Assembly: GCA_947259495.1 (NCBI GenBank)
Contig: CAMYLV010000015.1
Coordinates: 1 to 58,239 of the forward strand
DNA from: an uncultured Desulfobacterales bacterium
GTDB taxonomy: Bacteria > Desulfobacterota > Desulfobacteria > Desulfobacterales > JAHEIW01
Reading direction: 5' to 3'
DNA: 58,239 nucleotides
This document shows positions 1-8,715 of the stretch, one piece after another; position 1 is the stretch's first letter, and each line of letters begins with the position of its first letter. The notes under the pieces are model-generated. The model was not told where the DNA came from, made no database searches, and saw only the letters and a list, made by a program, of their open reading frames with translations. The translations under genes were made by a program, and so were the position numbers.

Positions 1-428
1 CTGTTGTCGAAAGCCACTTAAAGCGGGATGGTTATATTTCGTATAAATTATAGCGTGTTATGAAGATACACACCTGAAAAACCTCGGTAATCTTACAATT
101 TACAAAAACTTTTTGTTTAAAAACTACCGCAATCATCTCACCGATCGGCCCGGAGCGACATATAATTGACGCGAAATCCATCTTCCCTGTACTGTCTGCA
201 AATGTTCAAATACCGGCGGAAAAGCATAAAGTACAAATAATTACAAGAACTTAACTAAAAAATTAGCTAACGCCGCGACCAGATCCCAAATAAACAATCT
301 ATTATCTCCAATTTACCGTAAAATTTTTAAAATCACTCCACATTTATCCACCCTATTTTTAAGTTCCAGTAGACTTTTTAAGTTTTACTAATTATTATAA
401 AAATTAAATTATTTGTTGAATTTTTTTC
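1..428. other. AT-rich non-coding region upstream of the dcw cluster
   Basis: I find no convincing coding sequence in this stretch. It is A/T-rich with long T and A runs towards its right end. TCCA occurs at 307-310, 337-340 and 347-350, that is, with multiples of a 10-bp step. On the minus strand these read TGGA, the core of the direct repeats in front of mraZ. They could be extra MraZ sites in the opposite orientation, or chance in AT-rich DNA. The gene to the left of the window is not visible. Confidence 0.6.
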
Positions 429-457
429 TTGACACTAACCCAAATATATAATTAAAT
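429..457 (+). promoter_or_regulatory. Probable sigma-70 promoter of the dcw cluster
   Basis: A perfect -35 hexamer TTGACA (429-434) is followed after 17 nt by TTAAAT (452-457), which matches 4 of 6 consensus -10 bases. TATAAT also occurs at 447-452, but the spacing of 12 nt is too short. The predicted transcript would begin around 464, directly in the MraZ-box region, so MraZ could repress by occluding the start region. Confidence 0.65.
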
Positions 458-467
458 TGGTTATACA

Positions 468-492
468 GTGGATTAAAGTGGAATAGGATGGA
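468..492 (+). promoter_or_regulatory. Three direct MraZ boxes (10-bp period)
   Basis: GTGGA (468-472), GTGGA (478-482) and ATGGA (488-492) form three direct TGGA repeats exactly 10 bp apart, one helical turn. MraZ proteins are known to bind tandem TGGG/GTGG-type repeats upstream of their own gene and repress the dcw operon. The third box overlaps the purine-rich ribosome-binding site (AGGA at 485-488) of mraZ. Confidence 0.7.
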
Positions 493-497
493 AAATG

Positions 498-944
498 ATG
501 TTCCGAGGCAGCTCGTTTCATACGATCGACAATAAAGGTCGACTGATCATACCAGCCCGATTTCGGCAGTTTATCAAGTCGAAGGAAGGCGATGGGGTGA
601 TGATCTCCCGTATGGACAACTGCCTGGTGGCGTATCCGTTCAAAGAATGGCGAAATCTGGAAAACAAGATTCTATCGCTGGCGGAAACCAGTGAGAACAT
701 GCGCCGATTCAGGCGGGTGTTCATCGGGGGGGCCTTCGAATGCAGCTGCGATAAACAGGACCGCATTCTCGTCCCGCAAAGCTTAAGACAGTACGCAGAT
801 TTCAATAAGGAAATCGTGCTGGTGGGTGTCCTCGAGCATTTTGAAATCTGGGCCCGCCAGAAGTGGGAACAGGAAAACATTGCATTGGAAAAAGACTTTA
901 AAAAGGAGGAGGTCAGAAACGAAATTGCCAAATTAGGACTCTAA
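498..944 (+). CDS. mraZ: Transcriptional regulator MraZ
   Basis: MraZ is the DNA-binding autorepressor of the division and cell wall cluster, a ring-forming protein built from two SpoVT/AbrB-like halves. Both halves are visible: the first carries DNKGR (residues 11-15) followed by LIIPARFR, the second DKQDR followed by ILVP. These match the DxxxR motif of the family. ATG codons lie at 495 and 498. I chose 498 because family members begin MFRG and it lies 9 nt after AGGA; 495 would add one Met. The length of 148 aa is usual. It is the first gene of the cluster, 4 nt before rsmH, and is probably self-regulated through the boxes at 468-492. Confidence 0.96.
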   Translation: MFRGSSFHTIDNKGRLIIPARFRQFIKSKEGDGVMISRMDNCLVAYPFKEWRNLENKILSLAETSENMRRFRRVFIGGAFECSCDKQDRILVPQSLRQYADFNKEIVLVGVLEHFEIWARQKWEQENIALEKDFKKEEVRNEIAKLGL

Positions 945-948
945 ATCT

Positions 949-1887
949 ATGGCGTATCGACACATCCCTGTAATGCTCAACGAAGCCATCCATTATCTGA
1001 ACTGCCGGCCGGGCAAAACCTACACTGACTGCACTCTGGGTGGATCGGGCCATGCCAAAGCCATATGTGAGCGCATTCAGCCGGATGGGTTGCTGATTGG
1101 AATCGACCAGGATATTGACGCCATCACAAACGCCCAAAAAGCCCTACAATCCTATTCATCGAATATCCGCCTCTTCCACGGCAATTTCCAACATCTGCCC
1201 CGGTTTTTATCACAGGTAAAAATAAATGCCATAGACGGCATTTTGCTCGACCTCGGAGTGTCGCAGCATCAGCTAGAAAACAGCGGCAGAGGATTCAGTT
1301 TCCAGAAAGATGAACCGCTGGATATGCGGATGGACAGACGCTCCGCAACCCATGCCGGTGATCTGATAAACAATTTGGCAGAGGACGCGCTTCGAAAAAT
1401 TTTTAAAACCCTGGGTGAAGAACGCTGGTCTAAACAGATTGCCCGCAGCATTGTTAAAAAGCGCCGGCAGAAAAAAATCCAGACCAGCCGGCAACTGGCC
1501 CAGATTGTTTGCGCCGCGATCCCCCGCTCCAAAACTGCAACGCAGCGCATCCACCCGGCCACACGGGTTTTTATGGCACTGCGAATCGCGGTTAACAGAG
1601 AACTTGAAGTGCTCAGTAGTTTCATGGCCGGGGTGGCTGACTGGCTGAACCCGGAGGGCCGGCTGTGTGTTTTGGCTTTTCATTCGCTGGAAGATCGGAT
1701 TGTCAAGCAACATATCAAAGCGATGGAAAAAGGCTGCATCTGCCCGCCCAAGCTGCCTGAATGTGTTTGCGGCAAAAAGCCGGTGATGCGCTCGTTGACA
1801 AAAAAAGTGGTGCGACCGGGCGATGAGGAAGTAGCATATAATCCCATGGCCCGCAGCACCCGTCTGAGGGCGGCGGAAAAACTTTAG
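949..1887 (+). CDS. rsmH: 16S rRNA (cytosine(1402)-N(4))-methyltransferase RsmH
   Basis: RsmH (MraW) uses S-adenosylmethionine to methylate N4 of C1402 in the 16S rRNA P site. Seen here: the SAM-binding loop TLGGSGHA near residues 24-31, the family block DGILLDLGVSQHQL near 99-112, FAFHSLEDR-type motif (LAFHSLEDRIVK) near 243, and the Cys-rich stretch CICPPKLPECVCGKKP near the C-terminus. The length of 312 aa is normal. It starts 4 nt after the mraZ stop and has no strong Shine-Dalgarno, which suggests translational coupling to mraZ. Position two of the dcw cluster is standard. Confidence 0.97.
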   Translation: MAYRHIPVMLNEAIHYLNCRPGKTYTDCTLGGSGHAKAICERIQPDGLLIGIDQDIDAITNAQKALQSYSSNIRLFHGNFQHLPRFLSQVKINAIDGILLDLGVSQHQLENSGRGFSFQKDEPLDMRMDRRSATHAGDLINNLAEDALRKIFKTLGEERWSKQIARSIVKKRRQKKIQTSRQLAQIVCAAIPRSKTATQRIHPATRVFMALRIAVNRELEVLSSFMAGVADWLNPEGRLCVLAFHSLEDRIVKQHIKAMEKGCICPPKLPECVCGKKPVMRSLTKKVVRPGDEEVAYNPMARSTRLRAAEKL

Positions 1888-1924
1888 CCAAGAGGCTAAA
1901 TCTCAGCTAAAGGCTCGAAGCGCT

Positions 1925-1996
1925 CCACAGATTAAAAATTATCCGCAGATTACACGGATTAGGTTAGCACACAGATAAACGCAGATGAGCACAGAC
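1925..1996. repeat. GCAGATTA-type intergenic repeat
   Basis: This gap is built from imperfect copies of one phrase: CCACAGATTAAAA, CCGCAGATTACACGGATTA, CACAGATAAACGCAGATGAGC. Similar repeats are common between genes of Desulfobacterota (general knowledge). The right end runs into ftsL: its start codon and first four codons (MSTD) are part of the repeat phrase. Confidence 0.7.
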
Positions 1997-2305
1997 AAGA
2001 TAAAAAAACCTGTGAAACGCAGAAAAAAAAAGACACGCAACCCAAAAATACTGGCGGCAAGTCTTGTCATTATGGGTCTTTTTATGGCTGAACTTCTTTT
2101 TTACACCTGGTGCCGCGTTCAATGCATACAGGCTCGATATGAGATTTCCGAACTGGAGGTCAATCAGCAACGGTTGGTGACGCATCAGGATAGCTTGAAA
2201 ATCGAACTGGCGCGCCTCAAATCACCCAAACGGATTGCCAAAATTGCCAAACAGCAGCTCGGGTTGATAGCGCCGACAAGCAAACAGCTGATCATCATTC
2301 CGTGA
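1985..2305 (+). CDS. ftsL: Cell division protein FtsL
   Basis: FtsL is a small bitopic divisome protein that forms a coiled-coil complex with FtsB and FtsQ and helps activate FtsWI. Visible here are a highly basic cytoplasmic N-terminus (residues 4-20, many K and R), one hydrophobic segment (about 24-45), and a heptad-like periplasmic part (about 50-85) ending in RIAKIAKQQLGLIAP, typical of FtsL/DivIC. The length of 106 aa and the position between rsmH and ftsI fit. Sequence conservation of FtsL is low, so the call rests on architecture and synteny. The start lies inside an intergenic repeat and has no clear Shine-Dalgarno. Confidence 0.85.
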   Translation: MSTDKIKKPVKRRKKKTRNPKILAASLVIMGLFMAELLFYTWCRVQCIQARYEISELEVNQQRLVTHQDSLKIELARLKSPKRIAKIAKQQLGLIAPTSKQLIIIP

Positions 2306-2337
2306 CTCAGATAGGTAGAAACAATAAAAATGAATTT

Positions 2338-2393
2338 ACCACGAAAGCACGAAAGAACCGAAACACGAAAAATGCGTAAGATATTTCGTGCTT
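2338..2393. repeat. CACGAAA-type inverted repeat between ftsL and ftsI
   Basis: ACCACGAAAGCACGAAAG plus further CGAAA copies are followed by TTTCGTGCTT, the reverse complement of AAGCACGAAA, giving a potential stem-loop. A second member of the same phrase family lies at 31291-31370. Confidence 0.7.
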
Positions 2394-2440
2394 ATAAAAA
2401 GCCTTACTGTGAAAAACTAAGTGATTAAAACGCTGTAACG

Positions 2441-4168
2441 ATGACTAATAAATACATGAAATTGCGGGTTTTTTTGGTCGGATTGGTTTTCATCGCCCTG
2501 TTTGCGGTTATTGGCGCCAAGGCAGTGCACCTGCAGGTATACCGCAGTCCGTGGTTGGCCGAAATAGCCTCGAGTCAGTATGAAAAATCACTGAAATCAA
2601 TCGGCAAGCGCGGTACCGTGTATGACCGCAATTTAAGAGAGATGGCCGTCACCATCGACGTCACCTCGATTGCCGCACGGCCATCCCGTATAGCGCAACC
2701 CCAGGGCACGGCCAAAAAACTGTCAAAAATATTAAAAACGGATCGCCGCAAAATACTAAAAAAAATCAAGTCCAAAAGTCCGTTTGTCTGGATCAAGCGC
2801 CAGGCCAATCCAAAAGAAACCGCTGCTGTACAAGCTTTAGAACTGGCGGGCATCGAATTCGTACCCGAGCGCAACCGTTTCTACCCCAATAAAACGCTGG
2901 CATCCCAGGCCCTGGGCTTCACGGGCCTTGATGGTTATGGGCTGGAGGGAATTGAATTTTCTTATGATCTCTACCTGCGGGGAACCGACAGCAACCAGAT
3001 GGTTTACAAAGACGCTTTAGGTAAAGTTTTCAATGAGAGGCAAACAGCGGCTGACCTCAACACCGGGCATAATATCATCCTGACCATCGATCGCGCCATT
3101 CAGTATATCGCCGAAAGTGCTCTGGAAGAATCGGTTAACGAATATTCGGCCCGTTCCGGCATGGCAATCGTAATGGAACCCCATACCGGCGCGATTCTGG
3201 CGATGGCGCATGCGCCGTTTTTTAACCCGAACGCCTACATGGATTTTAACAAGGAGCTGTGGCGCAACCGTGCCATCACGGATCCGTTTGAACCGGGCTC
3301 AACCATGAAAATATTCAGCGCTGCAGCGGCCATCGAATCCGGCAATGTTAAAGCGCACGATATCTTTTTCTGTGAAAACGGCGCCTATAAAATAGGCCGC
3401 AATGTCGTCCATGACATCAAAAAGCACGGCTGGCTGTCTTTGCAACAAATTATAAAATATTCCAGCAATATCGGCGCGGTAAAGGTCAGCGAGAAGCTTG
3501 GCCGCAAAAAGCTTTACACGATGTATCGCAAGTTTGGCTTCGGTGTCAAAACCGGGATCGATTCGCCCGGTGAAACCGCCGGCAGCCTGGCACCTTACAA
3601 ACGCTGGACCACCGTAGATACCGCCGCCATTGCATTTGGCTATGGTGTAGCCGTATCGGCCCTGCAGCTGATCACGGCGACTTCCGCTATTGCCAACGAC
3701 GGTGTTTTAATGAAGCCTTATTTTGTGCAGGCCATTACCGATCAAAACCATGAGCTCCTGAAGCAGTTTCAGCCGCAAAAGGCAAGGCGGGTTATCTCTC
3801 GCAAAACCGCCCGCACGGTCAGAGCCATTATGAAGACCGTCATCACCGAAGGCGGCACCGGCGTCAATGCCGCCCTTGAAGGCTATACGGTTTGCGGCAA
3901 AACCGGCACCGCCCGCAAACTGGATGAGAGCGGGACCTATTCAAAAAGCAACTATATCGCCTCTTTTGTCGGATTTACCCCGGCTGAGAAACCCAGGCTG
4001 GCGATTGTGGTTATCATCGATGAACCCCAGGGAAAATATTACGGCGGAACGGTTGCAGCACCGGTATTTCGCAGAATCGCCCGCGAAACCTTAAATTATC
4101 TGAACATTCCGCCTGAAGGCGGCGTAAAACAATTTGCAACTTCCCATAGAATCGAGGCCAGAGGGTGA
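2441..4168 (+). CDS. ftsI: Penicillin-binding protein FtsI (PBP3), septal transpeptidase
   Basis: This is a class B penicillin-binding protein that crosslinks septal peptidoglycan as partner of FtsW. It has a short cytoplasmic N-terminus, one membrane anchor (about residues 7-29) and a PBP dimerisation domain (about 50-210). The transpeptidase domain has the catalytic Ser in STMK (S287), the SxN motif as SSN near 340, and KTGT near 485. No PASTA domains follow. The length of 575 aa is typical. Its stop overlaps the GTG start of murE by 4 nt, so the two are translationally coupled. No clear Shine-Dalgarno precedes the ATG; ATG codons at 2441 and 2456 are both possible. Confidence 0.96.
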   Translation: MTNKYMKLRVFLVGLVFIALFAVIGAKAVHLQVYRSPWLAEIASSQYEKSLKSIGKRGTVYDRNLREMAVTIDVTSIAARPSRIAQPQGTAKKLSKILKTDRRKILKKIKSKSPFVWIKRQANPKETAAVQALELAGIEFVPERNRFYPNKTLASQALGFTGLDGYGLEGIEFSYDLYLRGTDSNQMVYKDALGKVFNERQTAADLNTGHNIILTIDRAIQYIAESALEESVNEYSARSGMAIVMEPHTGAILAMAHAPFFNPNAYMDFNKELWRNRAITDPFEPGSTMKIFSAAAAIESGNVKAHDIFFCENGAYKIGRNVVHDIKKHGWLSLQQIIKYSSNIGAVKVSEKLGRKKLYTMYRKFGFGVKTGIDSPGETAGSLAPYKRWTTVDTAAIAFGYGVAVSALQLITATSAIANDGVLMKPYFVQAITDQNHELLKQFQPQKARRVISRKTARTVRAIMKTVITEGGTGVNAALEGYTVCGKTGTARKLDESGTYSKSNYIASFVGFTPAEKPRLAIVVIIDEPQGKYYGGTVAAPVFRRIARETLNYLNIPPEGGVKQFATSHRIEARG

Positions 4169-5727
4169 AACTGTCGGATCTGCTTAAGGCTGTCAAGCCA
4201 TTATCTGTCGAGCACACGGGTGCTGACAAGGACATCGATCCGCAGATCGAATCGGTTCATTACCGTTCCCGGGAAGTCCAACCCGGCGGGTTGTTTGTGG
4301 CCATTGCCGGGCATTCTGCAGATGGCCATGATTTCATCAAAGATGCGATTGAAAGAGGTGCGGTTGCCATCATCTCGCAAAAGCAGGTCAACAGCGAAAC
4401 GCCCAACGTGCGGGTTGCCGATTCCCGGCAAGCGTTGGCCGACATCGCTGCTCACTTTTATGACAACCCATCGAAGCGGTTGACGGTTATCGGCATTACC
4501 GGCACCAACGGTAAAACCACCACCGCCTATCTGGTAGAAAGCATCCTGCGGCAGGCCGGCTTGACGGTTGGCGTCATCGGGACCATTAATTATCGATATG
4601 CAGACAAAACGTTCGACAACCCGATTACCACGCCCGAATCGCTGGACCTGCAACGAATTTTAAGCGATATGCTGCACTCCGAGGTCAGTCATGTGGTGTT
4701 GGAAGCCTCATCGCACGCCATTGACCTGCAGCGCATCAGACGCTGCTGGTTTGATGTGGCGGTGTTTATCAACCTGAGCCAGGATCATCTCGATTTTCAT
4801 GGCGACATGCAATCTTACTGGCTCAGCAAGCAGCGACTTTTCACCGAATATCTGGTTGCGGGTCCGAAGAGCGCGCAAGCAGTTGCCGTAATTAATTGCA
4901 GCAACGCCAGCGGCAAAGAGCTGGCTCAAATGGTGAACGTTCCGGTCATTACAACCGGTTTAGAGCCAAACAATACTGTTCGTGCCCGGAAAACACATTG
5001 TGGACACAGCAGCATCGAGGGCGAACTGGAGACGCCGGGCGGCAAATTTAATTTTAAATCCCGCTTGGTCGGCAAGCACAACCTTGAAAATATCCTGTGC
5101 GCAGCCGGTGTAGGAGCAGCCCTGGAACTTTCAAACGCGGATTTGAGGTCCGGAATCGAGGCTGTTTCAACCATTCCGGGACGCCTGGAATCCATTGAAA
5201 ACAATGCCGGGCGGTATGTGTACGTGGATTATGCCCATACACCTGATGCGCTGGAAAATGTCATCATGGCACTCAAAGCGGTGATGAAAGACAGGATCAT
5301 CTGTGTGTTTGGCTGCGGCGGTGACAGAGATAAAGAAAAACGACCGCTGATGGGTGAAATCGCTGCACGCCTCTGCGATCTGGCGGTCATCACATCAGAC
5401 AACCCGCGCACAGAAGATCCGATCGCGATCATCAATCACATCCTTGAAGGTGCTCAAAAAGCCAGGGGTCGGCAATACCGACCGGCTGATCTGAGCAACG
5501 GGTTCAAACATAAAGGCCATGTGGTCAAGGCAGACCGCAAACAGGCCATCCAACTGGGAATACAGGTTTCCAATCCCGGCGATACAGTGCTGATTGCCGG
5601 AAAGGGTCATGAAACCTATCAAATACTGGGGTCGACAACCATTGCCTTTGATGACAGACACGAGGCCAGAAATGCGTTATCTGCTGTCAGTGGTCAGTCG
5701 TCAATGGTCAGCAGTCAGTGCTCGTAG
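4165..5727 (+). CDS. murE: UDP-MurNAc-L-Ala-D-Glu:meso-diaminopimelate ligase MurE
   Basis: MurE adds the third residue of the peptidoglycan stem peptide, with ATP, in the cytoplasm. The protein has the Mur ligase ATP loop GTNGKTTTAY near residue 112 and the C-terminal DNPR motif (SDNPRTEDP, near residues 411-419), which marks meso-diaminopimelate rather than lysine specificity. The start is GTG inside the ftsI stop region (4-nt overlap). The last dozen residues (from about SGQSSM) are Ser- and Gln-rich and are encoded by a GTCAGT-type intergenic repeat, so the C-terminus appears extended by repeat DNA. Total length is 520 aa, slightly longer than usual. Confidence 0.96.
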   Translation: MKLSDLLKAVKPLSVEHTGADKDIDPQIESVHYRSREVQPGGLFVAIAGHSADGHDFIKDAIERGAVAIISQKQVNSETPNVRVADSRQALADIAAHFYDNPSKRLTVIGITGTNGKTTTAYLVESILRQAGLTVGVIGTINYRYADKTFDNPITTPESLDLQRILSDMLHSEVSHVVLEASSHAIDLQRIRRCWFDVAVFINLSQDHLDFHGDMQSYWLSKQRLFTEYLVAGPKSAQAVAVINCSNASGKELAQMVNVPVITTGLEPNNTVRARKTHCGHSSIEGELETPGGKFNFKSRLVGKHNLENILCAAGVGAALELSNADLRSGIEAVSTIPGRLESIENNAGRYVYVDYAHTPDALENVIMALKAVMKDRIICVFGCGGDRDKEKRPLMGEIAARLCDLAVITSDNPRTEDPIAIINHILEGAQKARGRQYRPADLSNGFKHKGHVVKADRKQAIQLGIQVSNPGDTVLIAGKGHETYQILGSTTIAFDDRHEARNALSAVSGQSSMVSSQCS

Positions 5728-5841
5728 CGCATCGATGCTCACAAATTTCGAATACGGCCTCTTTAGGTGATCGCAAAACGAAATGTTGCTGAAGCGCTTT
5801 CAGTAGTCAGATAGCAGAGCTCCAGCAACGGACAACGGACA

Positions 5842-7275
5842 ATGGTCGACGGACAAACTTTACCATGGATATTATCTGAAATCCTGCAAGCCACCGGCGG
5901 TGAATTGGTGTGTGGAGACCAAATGCAAGGGTTTGAAAACATCGGCATTGATTCGCGCGGCATATCGCCCCGCGATATGTTTGTGGCTATTGTCGGTGAT
6001 GTTCATGACGGGCATATGTTTGCAAATGATGTGGTTCAACAGGGTGTCGGCGGCCTGATTGTCAACCGTGAAAAAATAACGGACTTGCCGATCGCCGAAT
6101 GGCAGGCCCAGCAGATCGCCTGTGTGGCAGTAGCCGATACCACCCGTGCTCTGGGTGATCTGGCAGCTTTTCACCGTTCACGAACCGATGTGCCCGTAGC
6201 TGCAATTACCGGCTCAAACGGCAAGACCACAACCCGCCAGATGACCGCTCAGGTGGTTGCGCAAAAATACAACACCCTGGCGACCATCAGCAATTATAAC
6301 AATCAGATCGGTGTGCCCCTGACCCTGCTCAGACTGACACGCGAATATGAGCAGGCGGTGGTCGAGCTGGGCACCAACAGCCCCGGCGAAATAGCACGAT
6401 TGGCCCAAATCTGCGCTCCGGATATCGGGGTGATCACCAATATCGGCCCGGCACACCTTGAAGGCCTGGGTTCATTGGATGGCGTCATGCGCGAAAAGGA
6501 ACAGCTGATCAAACATCTTAAAGCCGGAGGCAAAGCCGTTCTGAACGCCGATGACCGCAGAGTATATCAGATGGCACGCCGCACCGACAAGGACGTGCTT
6601 TTATTTGGACTGTCCAAAAACGCCGGGATCCGGGCCAGTGCGGTAACTGAAAAGACCAGCGGCATTTCCTTTAGCCTGCATTTGCCGAACGAGCGCCTGA
6701 CGGTGGACCTGAGCGTACCGGGGCATTTTATGGTTCTCAATGCACTGGCCGCGGCCGCCGTGGGCAACTTACTGAAAGTGCCGGCCCAAGAAATAAAAGC
6801 AGGCCTGGAGGCCTTTCAACCGGCCTGGGGCCGCATGGATATATTCCAAACTGAAAACGGCATCCATATCATCGATGACACCTATAATGCCAATCCGGAA
6901 TCGATGAAAGCCGCCATTACGACCCTGAGGACCTTACGGCGCAATAGCCGCAGCCTGTTTGTCGCCGGAGACATGCTGGAACTGGGCGCCCAGGCTGAAG
7001 CGTTGCACAAACAGGTTGGCGCATGGGCGGCGGCAGCCAATATCGACAAGCTATTGATAAACGGAGAATTTGCAAACGCCGTGGTGGCTGGAGCCATAAA
7101 CGCCAAAATGAAACACGCTGATATATTTACCGGAACCCGGGATGAGCTCCTCGATACACTCAAGCAAACGCTGAAGCCCGGCGATTGGGTTCTCATCAAA
7201 GGATCCCGGGGAGCCCGGATGGACACAGTTGTCAAAGGTCTCAAAAGTTGGGCCGGCGTTAATCCTGAGGATTAA
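5842..7275 (+). CDS. murF: UDP-MurNAc-tripeptide:D-alanyl-D-alanine ligase MurF
   Basis: MurF attaches D-Ala-D-Ala to the UDP-MurNAc-tripeptide, completing the soluble pentapeptide precursor. Seen here: the ATP-binding loop TGSNGKTTTRQ near residue 121, the NYNNQIGVPLTLL block near 151, and IDDTYNANPESMKAA near 339, all typical of MurF. The length of 477 aa is usual. The ATG at 5842 follows a repeat of the phrase CGGACAA rather than a Shine-Dalgarno, so the start is uncertain by a few codons. It lies 114 nt after murE, and the gap is filled by GTCAGT- and GGACAA-type repeats. Confidence 0.95.
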   Translation: MVDGQTLPWILSEILQATGGELVCGDQMQGFENIGIDSRGISPRDMFVAIVGDVHDGHMFANDVVQQGVGGLIVNREKITDLPIAEWQAQQIACVAVADTTRALGDLAAFHRSRTDVPVAAITGSNGKTTTRQMTAQVVAQKYNTLATISNYNNQIGVPLTLLRLTREYEQAVVELGTNSPGEIARLAQICAPDIGVITNIGPAHLEGLGSLDGVMREKEQLIKHLKAGGKAVLNADDRRVYQMARRTDKDVLLFGLSKNAGIRASAVTEKTSGISFSLHLPNERLTVDLSVPGHFMVLNALAAAAVGNLLKVPAQEIKAGLEAFQPAWGRMDIFQTENGIHIIDDTYNANPESMKAAITTLRTLRRNSRSLFVAGDMLELGAQAEALHKQVGAWAAAANIDKLLINGEFANAVVAGAINAKMKHADIFTGTRDELLDTLKQTLKPGDWVLIKGSRGARMDTVVKGLKSWAGVNPED

Positions 7276-7534
7276 CGTTATTAGTTATTGGTTATTGGTT
7301 ATTTGTGATGGGAAGAATTTTCGCGACTTTAAGCCGCTCCCATGAATAACGAATAACTAACCGAGGTAGGCTGCTGCTGCCTGCCCGCCATCGCTGTTGA
7401 CTGTCCCGCTCTCAAGCATATGCAGATTGCGGCGGACGGGCGAGGCGGGCGGGTAGCACTCAAAATAATATTGAAAATTGAAAATTGCAGATTTGTCACA
7501 AAAAGCAAAAAGGTAATTATTAAGACATAAACAA
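7276..7534. repeat. murF-mraY gap with TTATTGG inverted phrase repeat
   Basis: The left part has GTTATTAGTTATTGGTTATTGG and the part near 7345-7363 has the opposing GAATAACGAATAACTAACC, forming inverted arms. Further right come G/C-rich palindromic bits (GGCGGACGGGCGAGGCGGGCGG) and a TTGAAAATTGAAAATTG phrase near 7472-7488. I see no gene. The Shine-Dalgarno of mraY is weak (AAAAGGTAATT, about 7507-7517). Confidence 0.6.
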
Positions 7535-8614
7535 ATGCTCTATCACCTTCTATATCCGCTACACACGACGCTGTCGGTTTTTAACGTATTTCGCTACATT
7601 ACGTTTCGGACCATTTATGCCAGTTTGACGGCGTTTTTTATCTGTTTTCTGCTCGGGCCGTGGATCATTCGTAAACTCAGCGGCCTGCAGGTGCAGCAAT
7701 ACATCCGGGACGACGGCCCTGAAAGCCATTTGTCAAAGGCCGGCACGCCCACCATGGGTGGCTTGTTGATTGTATTTTCAAGCGTGGTGTCAACACTTTT
7801 GTGGAGTGATCTGACCAATTATTTCGTGTGGATTATGCTGTTTGTCATTACCGGCTATGGCCTAGTGGGCTTTGTGGACGACTATCTGATGCAGGTTAAA
7901 AAACGCAGCAAGGGCCTGTCGGTTCGAAAAAAACTCGGGCTGCAATTTGCTCTGGCGCTCATCGTCGGTTTGCTGGTTTACGCCAGCCCGGATTTTTCCA
8001 CCCAGGTCACCATACCGTTTTTAAAGAAGCTCTCACCGGACCTTGGCTGGGGATATATTATATTCGCGGCTTTCGTAATTGTGGCCGCCTCCAATGCCGT
8101 CAACCTGACCGACGGCCTGGACGGCCTGGCCATCGGGCCGGTGATCATTGCCGCCGCCACGTATATGATCTTTGCCTATGTTGCCGGCCACATCAAAATA
8201 TCAGATTACCTGCAGATTAATTACGTGGCCGGAAGCGGCGAAGTGGCTATCATTTGCGGCACCCTGGCCGGCGCCGGCATGGGTTTTTTATGGTTCAACG
8301 CTTACCCGGCACAGATCTTTATGGGAGATGTCGGCTCACTTTCGCTGGGCGCAGCCCTGGGCACCATTGCCGTCATCACCAAGCAGGAAATTCTGCTGAT
8401 GCTGGTCGGCGGCCTTTTTGTGATCGAAGCTTTGTCGGTTATTTTTCAGGTCAGCTTTTTCAAGATGACCAGCGGTCGCCGAATTTTCAGAATGGCCCCG
8501 CTGCACCACCACTTTGAGCTGAAGGGCTGGCCGGAACCGAAAGTCATCGTCCGCTTCTGGATAATTGCAATTGCACTGGCGCTGATAGCGATGAGTACGC
8601 TCAAGCTCAGGTAA
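7535..8614 (+). CDS. mraY: Phospho-N-acetylmuramoyl-pentapeptide transferase MraY
   Basis: MraY is a polytopic inner-membrane enzyme that transfers phospho-MurNAc-pentapeptide to undecaprenyl phosphate, giving lipid I. The catalytic motifs are present: [15 protein letters not shown] near residue 112, [10 protein letters not shown] near 190, a third Asp in GDVGSLSLG near 268, and the MraY-specific [12 protein letters not shown] near 323. About ten hydrophobic segments are evident. The length of 359 aa is typical. Gene order murF-mraY-murD is canonical. Confidence 0.97.
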   Translation: MLYHLLYPLHTTLSVFNVFRYITFRTIYASLTAFFICFLLGPWIIRKLSGLQVQQYIRDDGPESHLSKAGTPTMGGLLIVFSSVVSTLLWSDLTNYFVWIMLFVITGYGLVGFVDDYLMQVKKRSKGLSVRKKLGLQFALALIVGLLVYASPDFSTQVTIPFLKKLSPDLGWGYIIFAAFVIVAASNAVNLTDGLDGLAIGPVIIAAATYMIFAYVAGHIKISDYLQINYVAGSGEVAIICGTLAGAGMGFLWFNAYPAQIFMGDVGSLSLGAALGTIAVITKQEILLMLVGGLFVIEALSVIFQVSFFKMTSGRRIFRMAPLHHHFELKGWPEPKVIVRFWIIAIALALIAMSTLKLR

Positions 8615-8620
8615 AAACGT

Positions 8621-8710
8621 TTCATTTGTTTGATTAGTTACATTGGTTTAATTGGTTGTCGCTAATCTGATTATCTAACCAATTAAACAAATAAAACCAA
8701 TTGAACCCAT
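8621..8710. repeat. TTGGTTTAATTGG inverted repeat between mraY and murD
   Basis: TTGGTTTAATTGGTT (from 8643) faces AACCAATTAAAC and AAACCAATTG (about 8677-8703), giving an imperfect palindrome with a loop near 8660-8675. It runs almost up to the murD start codon and takes the place of a normal ribosome-binding site. Confidence 0.65.
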
Positions 8711-8715
8711 TAAAT

